Positions 34,006 through 47,416 of a stretch of 64,000 bases of DNA are shown piece after piece. The notes below the pieces were generated by a model that was not told the origin of the DNA, made no database searches, and worked only from the letters and a program-made list of their open reading frames with translations. Position 1 is the stretch's first letter; each line of letters begins with the position of its first letter. Position numbers and translations under genes: made by a program. The stretch is from Leptodactylus fallax (taxonomy: Eukaryota > Chordata > Amphibia > Anura > Leptodactylidae): assembly GCA_947044405.1 (NCBI GenBank), contig CAMRHE010000067.1:3611501-3675500 (forward strand). Direction: 5' to 3'.

Positions 34006-35654
34006 CAGTTTTTTGAAAATTTTGGGCCCCCCAAATAAATTAAAATATTTTTTTTTTTAAATTGGGGGGGGGTTTGCAACAGCCATTTCAATTTGATATA
34101 TCTAATAACTGATGGACATAGTAATATTTCAGGATTGAAATGAGGTTTATTGTACTAACAGAAAATGTGCAATATGCATTAAACCAAAATTTGACCGGTG
34201 CAAAAGTATGGGCACCTCCACAGAAAAGTGACATTAATATTTAGTAGATCCTCCTTTTGCAAAAATAACAGCCTCTAGTCGCTTCCTGTAGCTTTTAATC
34301 AGTTCCTGGATCCTGGATGAAGGTATTTTTGACCATTCCTCTTTACAAAACAATTCCAGTTCAGTTAAGTTTGATGGTCGCCGAGCATGGACAGCCCGCT
34401 TCAAATTATCCCACAGATGTTCAATGATATTCAGGTCTGGGGACTGGGATGGCCATTCCAGAACATTGTAATTGTTCCTCTGCATGAATGCCTGAGTAGA
34501 TTTGGAGCTGTGTTTTGGATCATTGTCTTGCTGAAATATCCATCCCCGGCGTAACTTCAAATTCGTCACTGATTCTTGTACATTATTCTCAAGAATCTGC
34601 TGATACTGAGTTGAATCCATGCAACCCTCAACTTTAACAAGATTCCCGGTGCCGGCATTGGCCACACAGCCCCAAATCATGATGGAACCTCCACCAAATT
34701 TTACAGTGGGTAGCAAGTGTTTTTCTTGGAATGCTGTGTTTTTTTGACGCCATGCATAACGCCTTTTTGTATGACCAAACAACTCAATCTTAGTTTCATC
34801 AGTCCACAGGATCTTCTTCCAAAATGAAGCTGGCTTGTCCAAATGTGCTTTTGCATACCTCAGGCGACTCTGTTTGTGGCGTGCTTTCAGAAACGGCTTC
34901 TTTCGCATCACTCTCCAATACAGCTTCTCCTTGTGCAAAGTGTGCTGTATTGTTGACCGATGCACAGTGACTCCATCTGCAGCAAGATGATGCTGCAGCT
35001 CTTTGGAGGTGGTCTGTGGATTGTCCTTGACTGTTCTCACCATTCTTCTTCTCTGCCTTTCTGATATTTTTCTTGGCCTGCCACTTCTGGGCTTAACAAG
35101 AACTGTCCCTGTGGTCTTCCATTTCCTTACTATGTTCCTCACAGTGGAAACTGACAGGTTAAATCTCTGAGACAACTTTTTGTATCCTTCCCCTGAACAA
35201 CTATGTTGAACAATCTTTGTTTTCAGATCATTTGAGAGTTGTTTTGAGGAGCCCATGATGCCACTCTTCAGAGGAGATTCAAATAGGAGAACAACTTGCA
35301 ATTGGCCACCTTAAATACCTTTTCTCATGATTGGATACACCTGGCTATGAAGTTCAAAGCTCAGTGAGGTTACAAAACCAATTTTGTGCTTCAGTAAGTC
35401 AGTAAAAAGTAGTTAGGAGTATTCAAATCAATAAAGTGATAAGGGTACCCAAATTTTTGCACCGGTCAAATTTTGGTTTAATGCAAATTGGACATTTTCT
35501 GTTTGTAAAAAAAAACCCATTTTAAACCCGAAAAATAATGGGGGCCCCCGGTTTTAAGAAAAATAAAAATGGGAAGGGGGTTGGAAAAACCCAAAAATTT
35601 AAAAATAAAAATAATTAAAATTATTGGGGTGGCCCTAATTTTTTTTTTTTTTGT
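34006..35654 (-). mobile_element. Tc1-like transposon, family B copy 1
   Basis: The boundaries follow from anchor distances to the sister copy at 57748-59394. The left end is 67 nt before TTTGCAAC in both. The right end is 193 nt after ACCGGTCAAA in the sister and lands at 35654 here. The left TA is at 34004-34005. The outer 67 bp (left) and about 170 bp (right) are base-smeared, but the interior 34073-35483 is clean. The inverted repeats should be over 200 bp. Confidence 0.82.
34234..35256 (-). CDS. Tc1-like DD34E transposase, family B, intact
   Basis: 340 aa, the normal length of a Tc1-type transposase. It binds the element's inverted repeats and cuts and pastes them into TA. The start is MGSSKQLSND; an upstream in-frame ATG at 35301 adds 15 residues not seen in relatives. 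Paired-like DNA-binding region: helix-turn-helix 1 at about 24-46 (YKKLSQRFNLSVSTVRNIVR), GRPR hook at 59-62, helix-turn-helix 2 at about 83-107. A basic RQRRRMVR stretch could be the nuclear signal. The catalytic triad is D153 (LWTDET), D244 (FQQDND) and E279 (NIIEHLW), spacing DD34E, the same positions as in Sleeping Beauty. The glycine-rich FGGGSIMIWG box is at about 188-196. No stop or frameshift. Position 114 is Trp where the sister copy has Gly. Resembles amphibian and fish Tc1 elements of the Frog Prince type. Confidence 0.92.
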   Translation of the reverse strand: MGSSKQLSNDLKTKIVQHSCSGEGYKKLSQRFNLSVSTVRNIVRKWKTTGTVLVKPRSGRPRKISERQRRRMVRTVKDNPQTTSKELQHHLAADGVTVHRSTIQHTLHKEKLYWRVMRKKPFLKARHKQSRLRYAKAHLDKPASFWKKILWTDETKIELFGHTKRRYAWRQKNTAFQEKHLLPTVKFGGGSIMIWGCVANAGTGNLVKVEGCMDSTQYQQILENNVQESVTNLKLRRGWIFQQDNDPKHSSKSTQAFMQRNNYNVLEWPSQSPDLNIIEHLWDNLKRAVHARRPSNLTELELFCKEEWSKIPSSRIQELIKSYRKRLEAVIFAKGGSTKY

Positions 35655-35865
35655 TTTTTGTTTATTTGTGGCCCCGCCCCTCTTTTTATTTATTTTGGGG
35701 GGGGCGGCCATTTTGAAGGCCCCCTTAAGGTTGGTTGTTTGTGTTTTTTTTTTTTTATTTTTATAGAAGTTGGAAAAATTTTTTTTGGTTTTTTGTTTTT
35801 AATTTTAAATTAAAAATTTTTAAAAATTTTTTGTTTAAATTAAATTTTTTTTTTTTTTTTTGTGG

Positions 35866-35901
<36 letters not shown>

Positions 35902-35940
35902 CCTTTTTAAATAATAATTAAATAAAGATGTATTATTTTT
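35484..35940. other. Homopolymer-smeared sequence, probable artefact
   Basis: The first ~170 nt align, gap-free, with the right inverted repeat of the family B sister copy, but with isolated bases overwritten by a neighbour. In one 40-nt comparison (35541-35580 against 59281-59320) 16 positions differ, and each differing base equals an adjacent base. Past 35654 the same texture continues into poly-T and poly-A blocks with no reference. Confidence 0.75.
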
Positions 35941-36167
35941 TTTTTTGTTAATCCTATAACTCTCTGCACCATGATAACACACAAAGAAGCGACCTTGAAA
36001 GCAATAGGAAAAGGATGAGTTAGGACAAGGCGCCGTGTTGCAGAAAGTTAGATTTTTTTGTTGCAGATTTTGATGCAGTTTTTTAAGCCAAATAAAGGAG
36101 TAACCACAAAAGGAATGGGAAACTTCTACTGTTGGTCACTGTTGACTTGCATGGAGCCCAAATTCAT

Positions 36168-36968
36168 TTAAAGGGGTTGTCCAGGATAAATAGAAATTCC
36201 TACACTAATCTAAACACCCTCCCCCCACCTACTTTCTAAATTACATAATACAGCAAAAAATGTATAGTTATCCATATCCCTGGGGCGCTCATTTTCTGAT
36301 TATCTGGTGACGATATGGAAATGGAATGTCAACAATACTCCCCCCCCCTCATACTTACATGTCTTCCTTCCAGATTTCCTTCTGCAGGGAATGGCTCCTC
36401 CTCCTTCTGTGACATCTGCCCGTGTGTGCGCAAAAGAGCCGGAGTCCCGGCTTTGCACTGTAGCAGACACTCCATCTCTATTGTGCAAGCGTGGCAGCCC
36501 GAAGGAGCCGCCCATGCCTGCGCAGTAGAGATGGAGTGAAGGCTACAGCACAGTATCGGGACTGCTGCGCAGGTGCTGGCAGAGTCAAAGAAGAGGAGGA
36601 GCCGTTCCCTGCAGAAGGAAGTCTGGACAGGAAGAAGACAGATAAGTATAAAGGGGTAGGTGGATGGGCTGAGTTAGTTGGGAAAGGCTAGTAGTGGGCG
36701 GGATAACTAGGGAGACAGGGAGGGGGTGTTAGAGAGGAAGGGAGGAGGAGTGAGAGGGAGATAGTGTGAGAACCTACAACTACTAATGCATTGCATTAGC
36801 TAAGGCATCAGGAAGCTACACCATGTAAACAAATGTAGAAGATGCCAGGAGCTCCTAAAGAAACCCAGAAATCACTCAAAACACTGCTAAAGGTATTTGG
36901 GTGCACTTATTAACACATTAATAGCACTAACAGACCTTTTTTAAAAAAATATTTTTTTCCCCCTTTAA
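36168..36968. mobile_element. Possible TTAA foldback element
   Basis: TTAAAGGGGTTGTCCAGG at the left and CCCCCTTTAA at the right, with weak inversion beyond. Inside is a strong hairpin: TACTTACATGTCTTCCTTCC...CTTCTGCAGGGAATGGCTCC (36352-36400) mirrored by GGAGCCGTTCCCTGCAGAAG...CAGATAAGTA (36597-36650). GC-rich centre. Confidence 0.45.
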
Positions 36969-38353
36969 CTCACAGAAAATGATTAAAAATACCTATTTTG
37001 CATGAAGAAAGAGAAGCAATTTTGTAATATATGCATGTTGAAAATTTAATACCTGGAAAAGGAACACATGCCTTCTTAGTAGGAAGATATTTTTTTCTCA
37101 TAAGAAACCATATCACACTTTTCTCAAGATCTCCTTGGCTAGAAAGCTTCTTGCTATGGCTCCAGATGCCGCATGCTGTTTAATCTATCATACTGTTTAT
37201 CCATCGCAGACTATAAAAATTCATGAATACAAGTCTTTGAGGTTGCTTAGAAAAAAAAAGGAATGAATCTGTAATAAAAAAAAAAGAGATCATATGTAAA
37301 AAAAAGAAGAATACAAGAGGTAACTCTCCTACAGTGTGTCTGTATACGGGTTGCCAAGTAGCATTACCGATGCCAGTTTACAAGACAAGTGGAAGGAAGA
37401 CCGGTTTCCAAACTACCTTAGGCAAGATGTTCTTTGAGTTATATTAGATGTAGAGAAAATACATTGTATTTTTAAGAAGTGACATTCTTCCAAGGATTTC
37501 ATTGAAGAGTGTCTCAACCTGTAGATAAGATAAGTCTAGAAAGAAATCAATTAGCCTTAGGAAATAATCAATTATGGTTAAAAGTTGTATAATTAATGCA
37601 ACAGATTAACTACGTGTTTGCTGTTTAAATATGAAGAAGCATTGTTGTATTTTGGAAGCCTTGGCACAGAAGGTGTTAATGAGTCTAATTAAAAGCTTTT
37701 CCAGTTTAATTAAGTACAACTTTATTAACACTTTTATAACAAACTGCAACTAATTAAACAACTTCAGTTCTAATTGGCTCCGAAGGAAATAAAGTTTTGT
37801 AATTCAACACACGTGATATATTATGGTTTACAATCCGGAATACTGTGTCGTTATGATATCACTAACTATGTAGAATTGATTTAGAGGTATACATAGGCTA
37901 AAGACCCAATAAACAAACTCTACAAAATGTCCTATTCATAAACGCAGCCTCATAAAGACTTGAAAATAAGCCAATAAAGGTGGGACCCCATCTGTTATCT
38001 GCCCCTTTGCTACCTACAGACAAAGCTTATATTCTACCATATGACTATGAAAGAATAATATTCAATATTCTAAGGCTGTATAAATGTGGAATGAACTTGC
38101 CATTTGCATTTTCATTGTGTGTGGGCACGACCAAATCTTGCCCAAAAGCAAATGTCAAGAGAAAGGAGGTGTCGGTATGTTGGATTTCAACATGACCTAT
38201 TCTTATGTTCCCAGTGTTTTTTTGCTAGCTATTCCCTGAGCCCTTTAACCCCCTTCGCGTCTGCCCACGCCATCAGGAGCAGGTATTAGCTGAAACTGAC
38301 AGCTAACCCCCTGCTCCATATCCCTCAATCGGAGCACAGCTCTGATCGCAGGT
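36969..38353. other. Intronic DNA; TAAT-rich segment at 37560-37800
   Basis: No exon was recognised. 37560-37800 is repeat-free and carries many TAATTA/ATTAAT-type strings (CAATTATGG, ATAATTAATGC, CTAATTAAAAG, TTTAATTAAG, CTAATTAAAC, CTAATTGG), the core recognised by many homeodomain proteins. This may simply be AT bias. Confidence 0.35.
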
Positions 38354-38780
38354 TTTAACCCCTTGGATGCCACGGTCAAACATGACTGTGGCATCCAAGG
38401 GGTTTTACCATGCTACATGTCCCCCTCAGCACCCCCCGTGGTGAGATCAGGGGGTTCCAATATGCATCTTATGTAGCCCGGGGTCTGGCCAGTGACCCCA
38501 GGCTGCTAGTAGCCCCCAGTACTTGGTTGATCCTGCCCAGAAGTGAGGAAGTCAGCCTATGCGTTTGCATAGGCTGACTTCCTCTATAGACTGCAATACA
38601 CATGTATTGCAGTCTATAGTGATGAACCAGCGATTCTACTCCACTATACAGGCTCTCTGCAGCCAGTAAATAGCAGTTTTTTTTACGTGATGTGCTGCAA
38701 ATTAATTCAGATCGAATCATATCGGAAAATTCGGCGAAGCTGCCGAATCAAATTTTTGAAAAATTCGCTCATCTCTAATA
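38354..38780. repeat. Cluster of three hairpins and a dispersed-repeat tail
   Basis: CCCCTTGGATGCCACGGTCA pairs with TGACTGTGGCATCCAAGGGG (38357-38402). GAGGAAGTCAGCCTATGC with loop GTTT pairs with GCATAGGCTGACTTCCTC (38545-38584). CTATAGACTGCAATACA pairs with TGTATTGCAGTCTATAG (38583-38618). The tail ends AAATTCGCTCATCTCTA, like the GCTCATCCCTAGT tails at 25.76 and 55.77 kb, so this is probably a mobile repeat and not an RNA gene. Confidence 0.6.
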
Positions 38781-41700
38781 CCAGCCTGATGGTGGCAAAA
38801 ACAATGCTTGTTTGGCTTCCATCGGGTGAATGAAACATTATGGCTGTGTTTGACATATACAGCGTATACATCAAAAATATCTAAGGACACGTGGGAAATC
38901 TTTGATATCTATTTGCAGTGGAATCTGCAGCAGAAATTCTAAGCTGACCCTTAGGTTACCGGTTTCATAGTTTACACAGCCATGGATTCTCAAACTGATT
39001 AACCCCTTTCATGTCCATAGAGCGCAGTATGCAGAATTTTGTTCAGGAACATTTTAGTATGGAATATTCACCAAAATCTGTGTTGTAAACCAGCTGTGTC
39101 ATCTAGTCCTGGTAAATTAGAATATGTGGTGGCACAAGCCAACACTAAAATAGGAAAAAGCTCAGTTTTTTCTTTGGCACCCTACGTTCACACTATAAAC
39201 TAGTCCCCTGCTTGTAACAACATGAACATTAAGTTTATAATGATGAAAGTTTTAGTAGTTTTCTACAGTGCACAACCATCTAATTCCACGTACCCAAAGG
39301 TATAAGCATGAAGTCAACAGTATTGTTTGGGTAGGTGAATAAAATCCCAATCCTCCATGTAAAATATTTTAATTTTTTTTTCCAATTTAAATTCTGAATA
39401 TTTTGAAGAGTCATGTCAAGACTCTTCTAAGAGATATATCTTTGTATTCCTGGGAATATCACATCTGAATATTTTGTGGTGCCTGCAGGTTCACACTTGA
39501 TCGTTTCACAGTGTTTACAAAAATGTGTCTTGGAAGCTTGGGTTTGTTCTGTGCTTCGGGGGGGTTTGTTTCCTTGTTTGTATCATACAGGTTTTGCTCA
39601 TATATTGGTTCCAGTGGAAGTAAAACAACTTGTAGTCGTATAATATTAGATATCATGAAATACTATTACCATTCTTGTTTATACAGTATATAACAGCATA
39701 AATTACCCATTGCATTGCCAGATGTAACATTTATAAAAAGAACTGCTTGGATTATGTTTTATTCGGGTTTGTCGATAATGATCTAGGTGTTTATGAAACA
39801 ACTATGCCAAAATCTAGGCAACACTGTGGCTTCATGCCGTTTTAATGAATCGAGGGCATGAGTTCCCACCTGGCATAAGTGTTCCAATACCGTCATTGGT
39901 TTCTGCTTGGTATTACAGTTCTCCTCCAAAATACTGGATTAGTTACTGAGCAAAAAGTGCCAAAATTCTGTCTCGAATTACATAAAAAAACTGGTTACCA
40001 TGCAGTATACTAAACTTATTACATGTTTTGTGTTATTATGTGTGACACTTTTTGCACCTCACTAGACACAAGTGAAAAATGTCTATAAAAAGGGCTTGAC
40101 TTCTTAATGGTATAAATGTAAAGTTACCTTTGGGAAATAGATGGTAAAGGGGGTGTGGACAACAGGAATGGTGTAGAGTTTGGGAAAAGTAACCCTCAAA
40201 GTGGGTGTTTCTGAGTGAGGAAGGGGCATTCCTGGGGGAGGGGACCAGGGCCAGGGATGGGGCTCAAGCCTCACATATATTTTTGGAAACTATGTAAATA
40301 TATTGGTGTAAAGTAAGTGAGTCAAGAGGTGAAAAAAAGAAAAGTATCTATATACGGAATCTAGTAAGGTGAGACAAATTTATCATATAGTGTCCAACAT
40401 TCTTTATAAATTTGATGCAGTTTCTGCCTGTCTAGTTCTATGACGCCTAAATTTAAGACAGTATTAATACTTCTGCCCCATTCTGGTAGAGTTTTTGCCT
40501 TTCTATGGAATTATTTCTAGAATGTGAATTTTAGATATAGATATAAATATAAGATCTGTTATAAGTGTGAGTGAATGGATTCGTGTACTGCTACAGATGT
40601 AGCCAAGCTTAACATGACTTTTAGCATGTTATGTAATCAGTTGCTAATAATTTTAACTCAATTTTTCCATTGCTTTCAATAGCTTTTGTTGTGAGTTATC
40701 ACACCGCAGTGAGTTATCAGATTCAGGTTGAAGATGGCTATCTGTATGTGAAATATATTGCTGATAGATGGCCATCAACATTTTGATTTATCAATATGAT
40801 TTGCAGTAATTTTGCTCAAACCTAACCTGAACTTACATTTACAAAATACAAATAAAAATATGGAATAGAGATGTTAAATTGATTTTCCTAGTTTAAGATT
40901 TGAAGAAATCCAGAACTTACTTTTGGAGAGTTAATGGAGTTAAATTTAGCTGAAGATCTGCTGATTGGAAAAATAGGAGAATGTGGGTAAATGGAGAACA
41001 AGACATACAGTATTAGTATGGGAACAAGAGTTGATAGTTTGTGAAAGGGATGTTCCAAGAAAGAGGTGGAGGTCTAGCTCCACACTTTTTGTGAAATAAC
41101 ATAGAAGAAGGAAAGGGTTGAGGTTTACACTAGAAAAACTTCTTGTGATCACCACACTAGCCGAGCCATTAATAGATATCTGATCTTGCGATCCCTGCAC
41201 GGGCTTTGCTATTCATAGATAGATGTGTAGGCCGTAGATGCTCACAAGACTGGTGTTTTCCATTCTAAAGGTGCACCGCATACCAATTGACTTAGTAATT
41301 CACTATCTTGACCTAAGCTTTTTTACACTCTGTCTTTAGCTGCCTCCATCTAAAGTCAACCTCCTGCATCCTAACGTCAGTAAGTACTGCGCATGTCATG
41401 GCCAATCCAGATGATGAGCGCAAAGGGGGAGATGTTACACAAGTAATTCGGGGCAGAGCTGGGCAGGAGTTAGGGCGGTTATCTATAGTGGAGAGTTATG
41501 ACCCAAGCACTTTTCAACTAATTTGCATATGAATAAAACACTGATTTTCAGGAAAATGGGACTGCAATGCGCAATAAGACAAGCAACTTTGGAAAGTATA
41601 GAAGAAGCCTTACAAGGCACTGTCATTAGTTAAGTATCAATTTTACTGCTCACATAGTCCATTTAAGGAATTTTTAAAAATTCTCTACTGCTGGAATTGG

Positions 41701-43658
41701 CTAGGATAAGACCATTCAGTAGTATAAGTGTGATGGATGTGATAGGAGTGAAAATAGTGCAGAATATATGAACAAATTTGCCAACAGTCCCAAATTTGCT
41801 CGGGTTGTACCGAATTTTTAATCCTGGCTTGTTGACTTAATCCTAACAGTGACAATGTTTATGCAAATCTTGTCCAAAAGTGGCATTCCTGATGATTTGG
41901 ATGATTAGGATAGGGGGAAAAGTTGCATAGTAATGGAGTTCAACCACTGCGGCCCACACTAATTACCAGAATAGGGTTGTTTTGCTCCTCATTCTAAATG
42001 GAGATGTGGAAGGACAAGCATGCTCCCATCCATTAATTTCAGTGTTACCATCAGCACTGTACTTTAGCTATCTCCAGTTATCCTATGAAAATTATTGGGG
42101 GACATGCTTGTTCGTCATTCTTGTGAGATGGGAGCGCTTGTAGCTGGGGGATGAGTTGCCAAGATGGGAGAACCCTGTTATATGCCCAAATTTTAGAAAT
42201 GTAATGTTAGTAACAGCATACGAAAGATAGGGAAGAACCATAAAAAGGTTATGTGTGTCGTTGATGATACAAAGCAGCGAACGCTTTTCATGTAAATAAT
42301 TAGAATAGTTTACGGTTCATTCATCATTCTCAGATCAATCTTACCTATTACCGTGCGACCAAATCTTTTTATATGTGGGCAGGCTAAAATTCTCATTTGG
42401 CCGTATTTCTGTAACCATCTCTGTGAAAATATATATCTGTGTAACCAGCCTTTGCTTTGGATCATAGAAATGTGAATAAAGCTCCTTACTTTGTTTAGTT
42501 ATGATGTGGAGCATGGTTTTTGCTAATCTCATTTTATGGCTATCCTAAATCCTTTAATCCCCCTTTCATGAATCCCAGAAAGTGAATGATGAAACAAGTT
42601 TGTCTTGGGTCGCTTGACCAATAGGGCTAAAAAGATAAGTTACAGTACAACAGCAAGAATGAAAAAATATAAAAGTAATATAGTGGTGAGAAATGAGAAT
42701 TAAATAATCTTAAATGCAGTTTATTATAGAGAAGTTACATGAGAAGTATTACAATCTGCTCGCATATCAGTATACAGAGCTAGCCTGAAGTTCTGTATTT
42801 TATTACATTTAACTAAAAGGGGTTGTGTGGTTGAAAAAATGTCATATACCCTATTTGGAAATTCAAAGTTAGGAGTGAGGGACCCAGAATTCAGGACCAT
42901 CATCATCATCATCACTCACCCCATTCATTACATTGACAGCCCATAGGTGTGAATAGAATTTCTGCAATTCCCTATTTCCCCTGTGGTGGTGCTGCAGGAA
43001 TATTTAACTGCTGTAAAATCAGGATAGGCCATCAGTATCTAGTTCTGGGGGTCTGACACCTGGACCCTGCACCAGTCACCCTTTTTGACTGCTTTTGGGA
43101 GCAGGAACCTACATAGGGGTTGGTGCCAGAAGTTCTGCACCTTCTTCAAGCTCCTTCTACCATAGCGTATGATAGCTGAAACAGTTGATAAGTGCAGGTT
43201 ATGGGTTTCAGACCTCCACCAGTTACATACTTATGGTCTATCCTGAGAATAGGTAATCAGAAAAATTGCCTGGGGGCTTGGGCAACTACTATAAAGAGGT
43301 TTTCTGGGACTTTTAAATTGATGTCCTATCCTCACGATCCCCAGGACACTTGGGACCACCATGGATCAGCTATTTGAAGGGCAGCTTCCTGAGTTCTGCT
43401 TCCAATGCACAGACCATGTGATGAACACGACACCACATGTGAAATGGAAGTGGCGTTCATTCAAGTGAAAGCATGGGCACGGAGCTACACAGTTAGCGCA
43501 GGCCCTAGCATGACAGGAAGTTTTAGCAAGCATGAAGGGAGGGTGTGAGTAGTTAGGGTAGTGCAGGGGTTAACTTTTGGTGGGTAGAAAGGACAGGGGG
43601 TCATGTTTTGGCAGGCAAAAACAAATAAAGGTGGGAGTGGTCTGATAGGACCTTCCTC
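38781..43658. other. Intronic DNA with scattered old repeats
   Basis: No exon was recognised. Repeat fragments: a degenerate TACAGATGTAGC foldback at 40590-40750, CTATCC-palindrome pieces at about 43020-43040 and 43229-43255, and a (CAT)n run near 42897-42915. Confidence 0.4.
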
Positions 43659-44010
43659 TTGTCACGACAGCCGGCGGTAGGAAGGTCTGGCAGGGCACGC
43701 TTCAAGGCAGAACTTTCATGGAAAAGGGGACCGTTGGTGGTATGGTACCCCTGGGGTTTATGGTGTTTGTCAGAATGTTAATTATAAAAGGACATAGCAT
43801 AATGTTATGTAGCACCCGGGACATATTTGTCAGCTCCCGAGTCGGCGCGATGCGGCTTGGAGAATTGTTAGTCAGGTGCTGCTTATGACGGGCCCCCGCC
43901 AGACCTCCTTAGGAATTTGTTGTAGAAGAAACCTGTTAATAAAAGTTATTGTGTACTTTGTTGTATTCCTAAAGATTTAATAAAATTGGCTGTTGTGGCC
44001 GCACAATTCC
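43659..44010 (+). repeat. Possible solo LTR or retroelement fragment
   Basis: GC-richer than its surroundings, starts TGTCACGACAGCCGG, and has AATAAA at 43938 and 43980 followed by T-rich DNA, then a CA-ending stretch (CACAATTCCA). This looks like an LTR with poly(A) signals. I could not find a matching target duplication, a TATA box or a partner copy, so it remains tentative. Confidence 0.3.
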
Positions 44011-44531
44011 ATCGTCCTTGGTGTCTGGCCTAGTTATTTTAGATGGCACGACCATCGCCAAGGTAAGGGGTCATGGGAGAAAGGGGAGGGGGTTGGGTAC
44101 CTATGGTGGTACCGGAATACCATAAGTGGTATCCCGGTCATGGTCTTACCTACAATCCCAAGAACAGTTTTTATACAAATGTACAGCACTGTGCTTGTTA
44201 AATACTGAAGAGGCAGATTCGTCAAACAGCTGATCCATGGGGGTACCATATCGGACCCCTGCTCATGTTTATTTGATGACCTATCCTAAGAATAGATCAT
44301 CAATTTATAAATCCCCTAAAAACCCTTTAAGACCACCAATCTCCAAATCACAGGCTATAAAACAGGCAGTCTTAGTACCATCTACATACTATGATAGACG
44401 CCATATGGAAATCCGTTCTTAAAGCACATTTGTCTCATACCTTGGGCTGTCCTGTTAAGTGGCTACTTTATAAAATCTTTTGCTATGTCTTAATAATGAG
44501 TTTGTATAATGTATGTATGCATTAGAGTTAA

Positions 44532-46159
<1,628 letters not shown>

Positions 46160-46562
46160 TTGGGCTAAAAATATTAATGACCTATCGAAAGGATAGGTCA
46201 TCAATGACAGATCAGAGGTCTAACACCAAGCACCCCCACCAATTAGCCATTCTCAGTAGCTCATATACAGAGAATGCAGCAGGAAACAGACAATTTTGTT
46301 TTCTGTGTTGTGTCTGAATTGAATCACTTCAGCTTAGTTCACATTCAAATGAATAGGAGCTTATCTGCAGTACCAGGTCTGGCCACTGCACAGAGAACAG
46401 AGCTCTCTGCTTCCTGCTTTATTCTCTGTGTCTCAGTTGCTGAGAACAGCTTATCGGTAGGGGTGCTGGGTGTCAGATCCCCACAATCTGATATTTATTG
46501 ATATTGATGACCTAGCCTTAGGAATTGTCCATCAATATTTTTAGAATGGAAAATCCCTTTAA
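46160..46562. mobile_element. Foldback repeat with GACCTATCC/GGATAGGTC modules
   Basis: AAAAATATTAATGACCTATCG and AAAGGATAGGTCATCAATGA on the left are mirrored by TTGATGACCTAGCCTTAGG and CCATCAATATTTTT on the right. It closes with AAATCCCTTTAA, a T2-like end. CACCAAGCACCCCCACC pairs loosely with GGTAGGGGTGCTGGGTG. Confidence 0.6.
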
Positions 46563-46692
46563 AGACAAGCATACAAACTGGAATGGAAAAATTGTCTTTG
46601 AATGGGAATTGAAAATTGTTCACAGAAAATATGGTCTATATAAAAATTGCACTGCAAAAAAATAAATAATGAAAAAAAGATTTTTTTATATA

Positions 46693-47010
46693 TATACAGA
46701 TGTACCAGGGTTAACTCGAATTAAAATGAAATGCTGCAGTGTGATAACTTGTCACAGACAACACCAAAAAACAATGAAACTTTTTGTTGTCTAGTGTGAT
46801 ATCACTCTCTCAGTTTAACCAGAAGTTCGGGTTAACTTTGCTACATCTGTACGTACAACTCAAAACAATGAAAAGTCATTTAAAAACATTTTCAATGCCT
46901 TTTCATTATTTTTTTTTTCTTGTTGTCTAATGTGATGAGATTTCACACTGCGGCAGCTTAACCAATTGCAGAAATTCGGGTTAACCTTACTACATCTGTA
47001 TGTACAGTAT
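46693..47010. repeat. Foldback, family I, two overlapping units
   Basis: ACAGATGTACCAGGGTTAACTCGAA, then TTCGGGTTAACTTTGCTACATCTGTACG in inverse. A second half (AATGAAAAGTCATTTAAA ... TTCGGGTTAACCTTACTACATCTGTATG) follows. Three GGTTAAC-containing ends occur within 320 bp, so a second copy, or a one-sided duplication, is fused to the first. Confidence 0.55.
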
Positions 47011-47416
47011 ATTCTAAATATTAATGTATATTAATGTCTCTGGGTGTCATGCAGGGTTTTCCAAGCATTCATACAGAATTTTTGAGAGTCTCACTCTCTG
47101 CAGGATTTTTGTGAATATACAGAGATGTATTAGGAAGTAACATGTTAACTGAAATGGCTTGTGTCATCTGAATAACCCGTTCTCTAAAATAGGACCTAAT
47201 GGTGAGCAGCTATTATTGCCAGTGAAATTTGCATGCAGGTACATATTTCTCTACCAGTTAACAACTACAGGAGAAAAAAGGTTCGGTATGAACAGTATCC
47301 ATTCCAACAAATGTACAGTAATGCATTATGTAGTCAAGTGAGCTCTCCAGGGTGAGGGTCTGCTGTTAACAGAGGTCTCTCTGATTTCACTAATAGAAGG
47401 GGGTCTGACAAGTTTA

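Noticed and set aside
33720..35982. Proline-, lysine- and phenylalanine-rich small frames in the homopolymer blocks
   Set aside because: They derive from smeared homopolymer sequence that is probably artefactual.
38545..38618. tRNA or microRNA gene from the hairpins
   Set aside because: There is no cloverleaf or A/B-box. The context resembles a dispersed repeat, so it is left as a repeat with a suggested small-RNA check.
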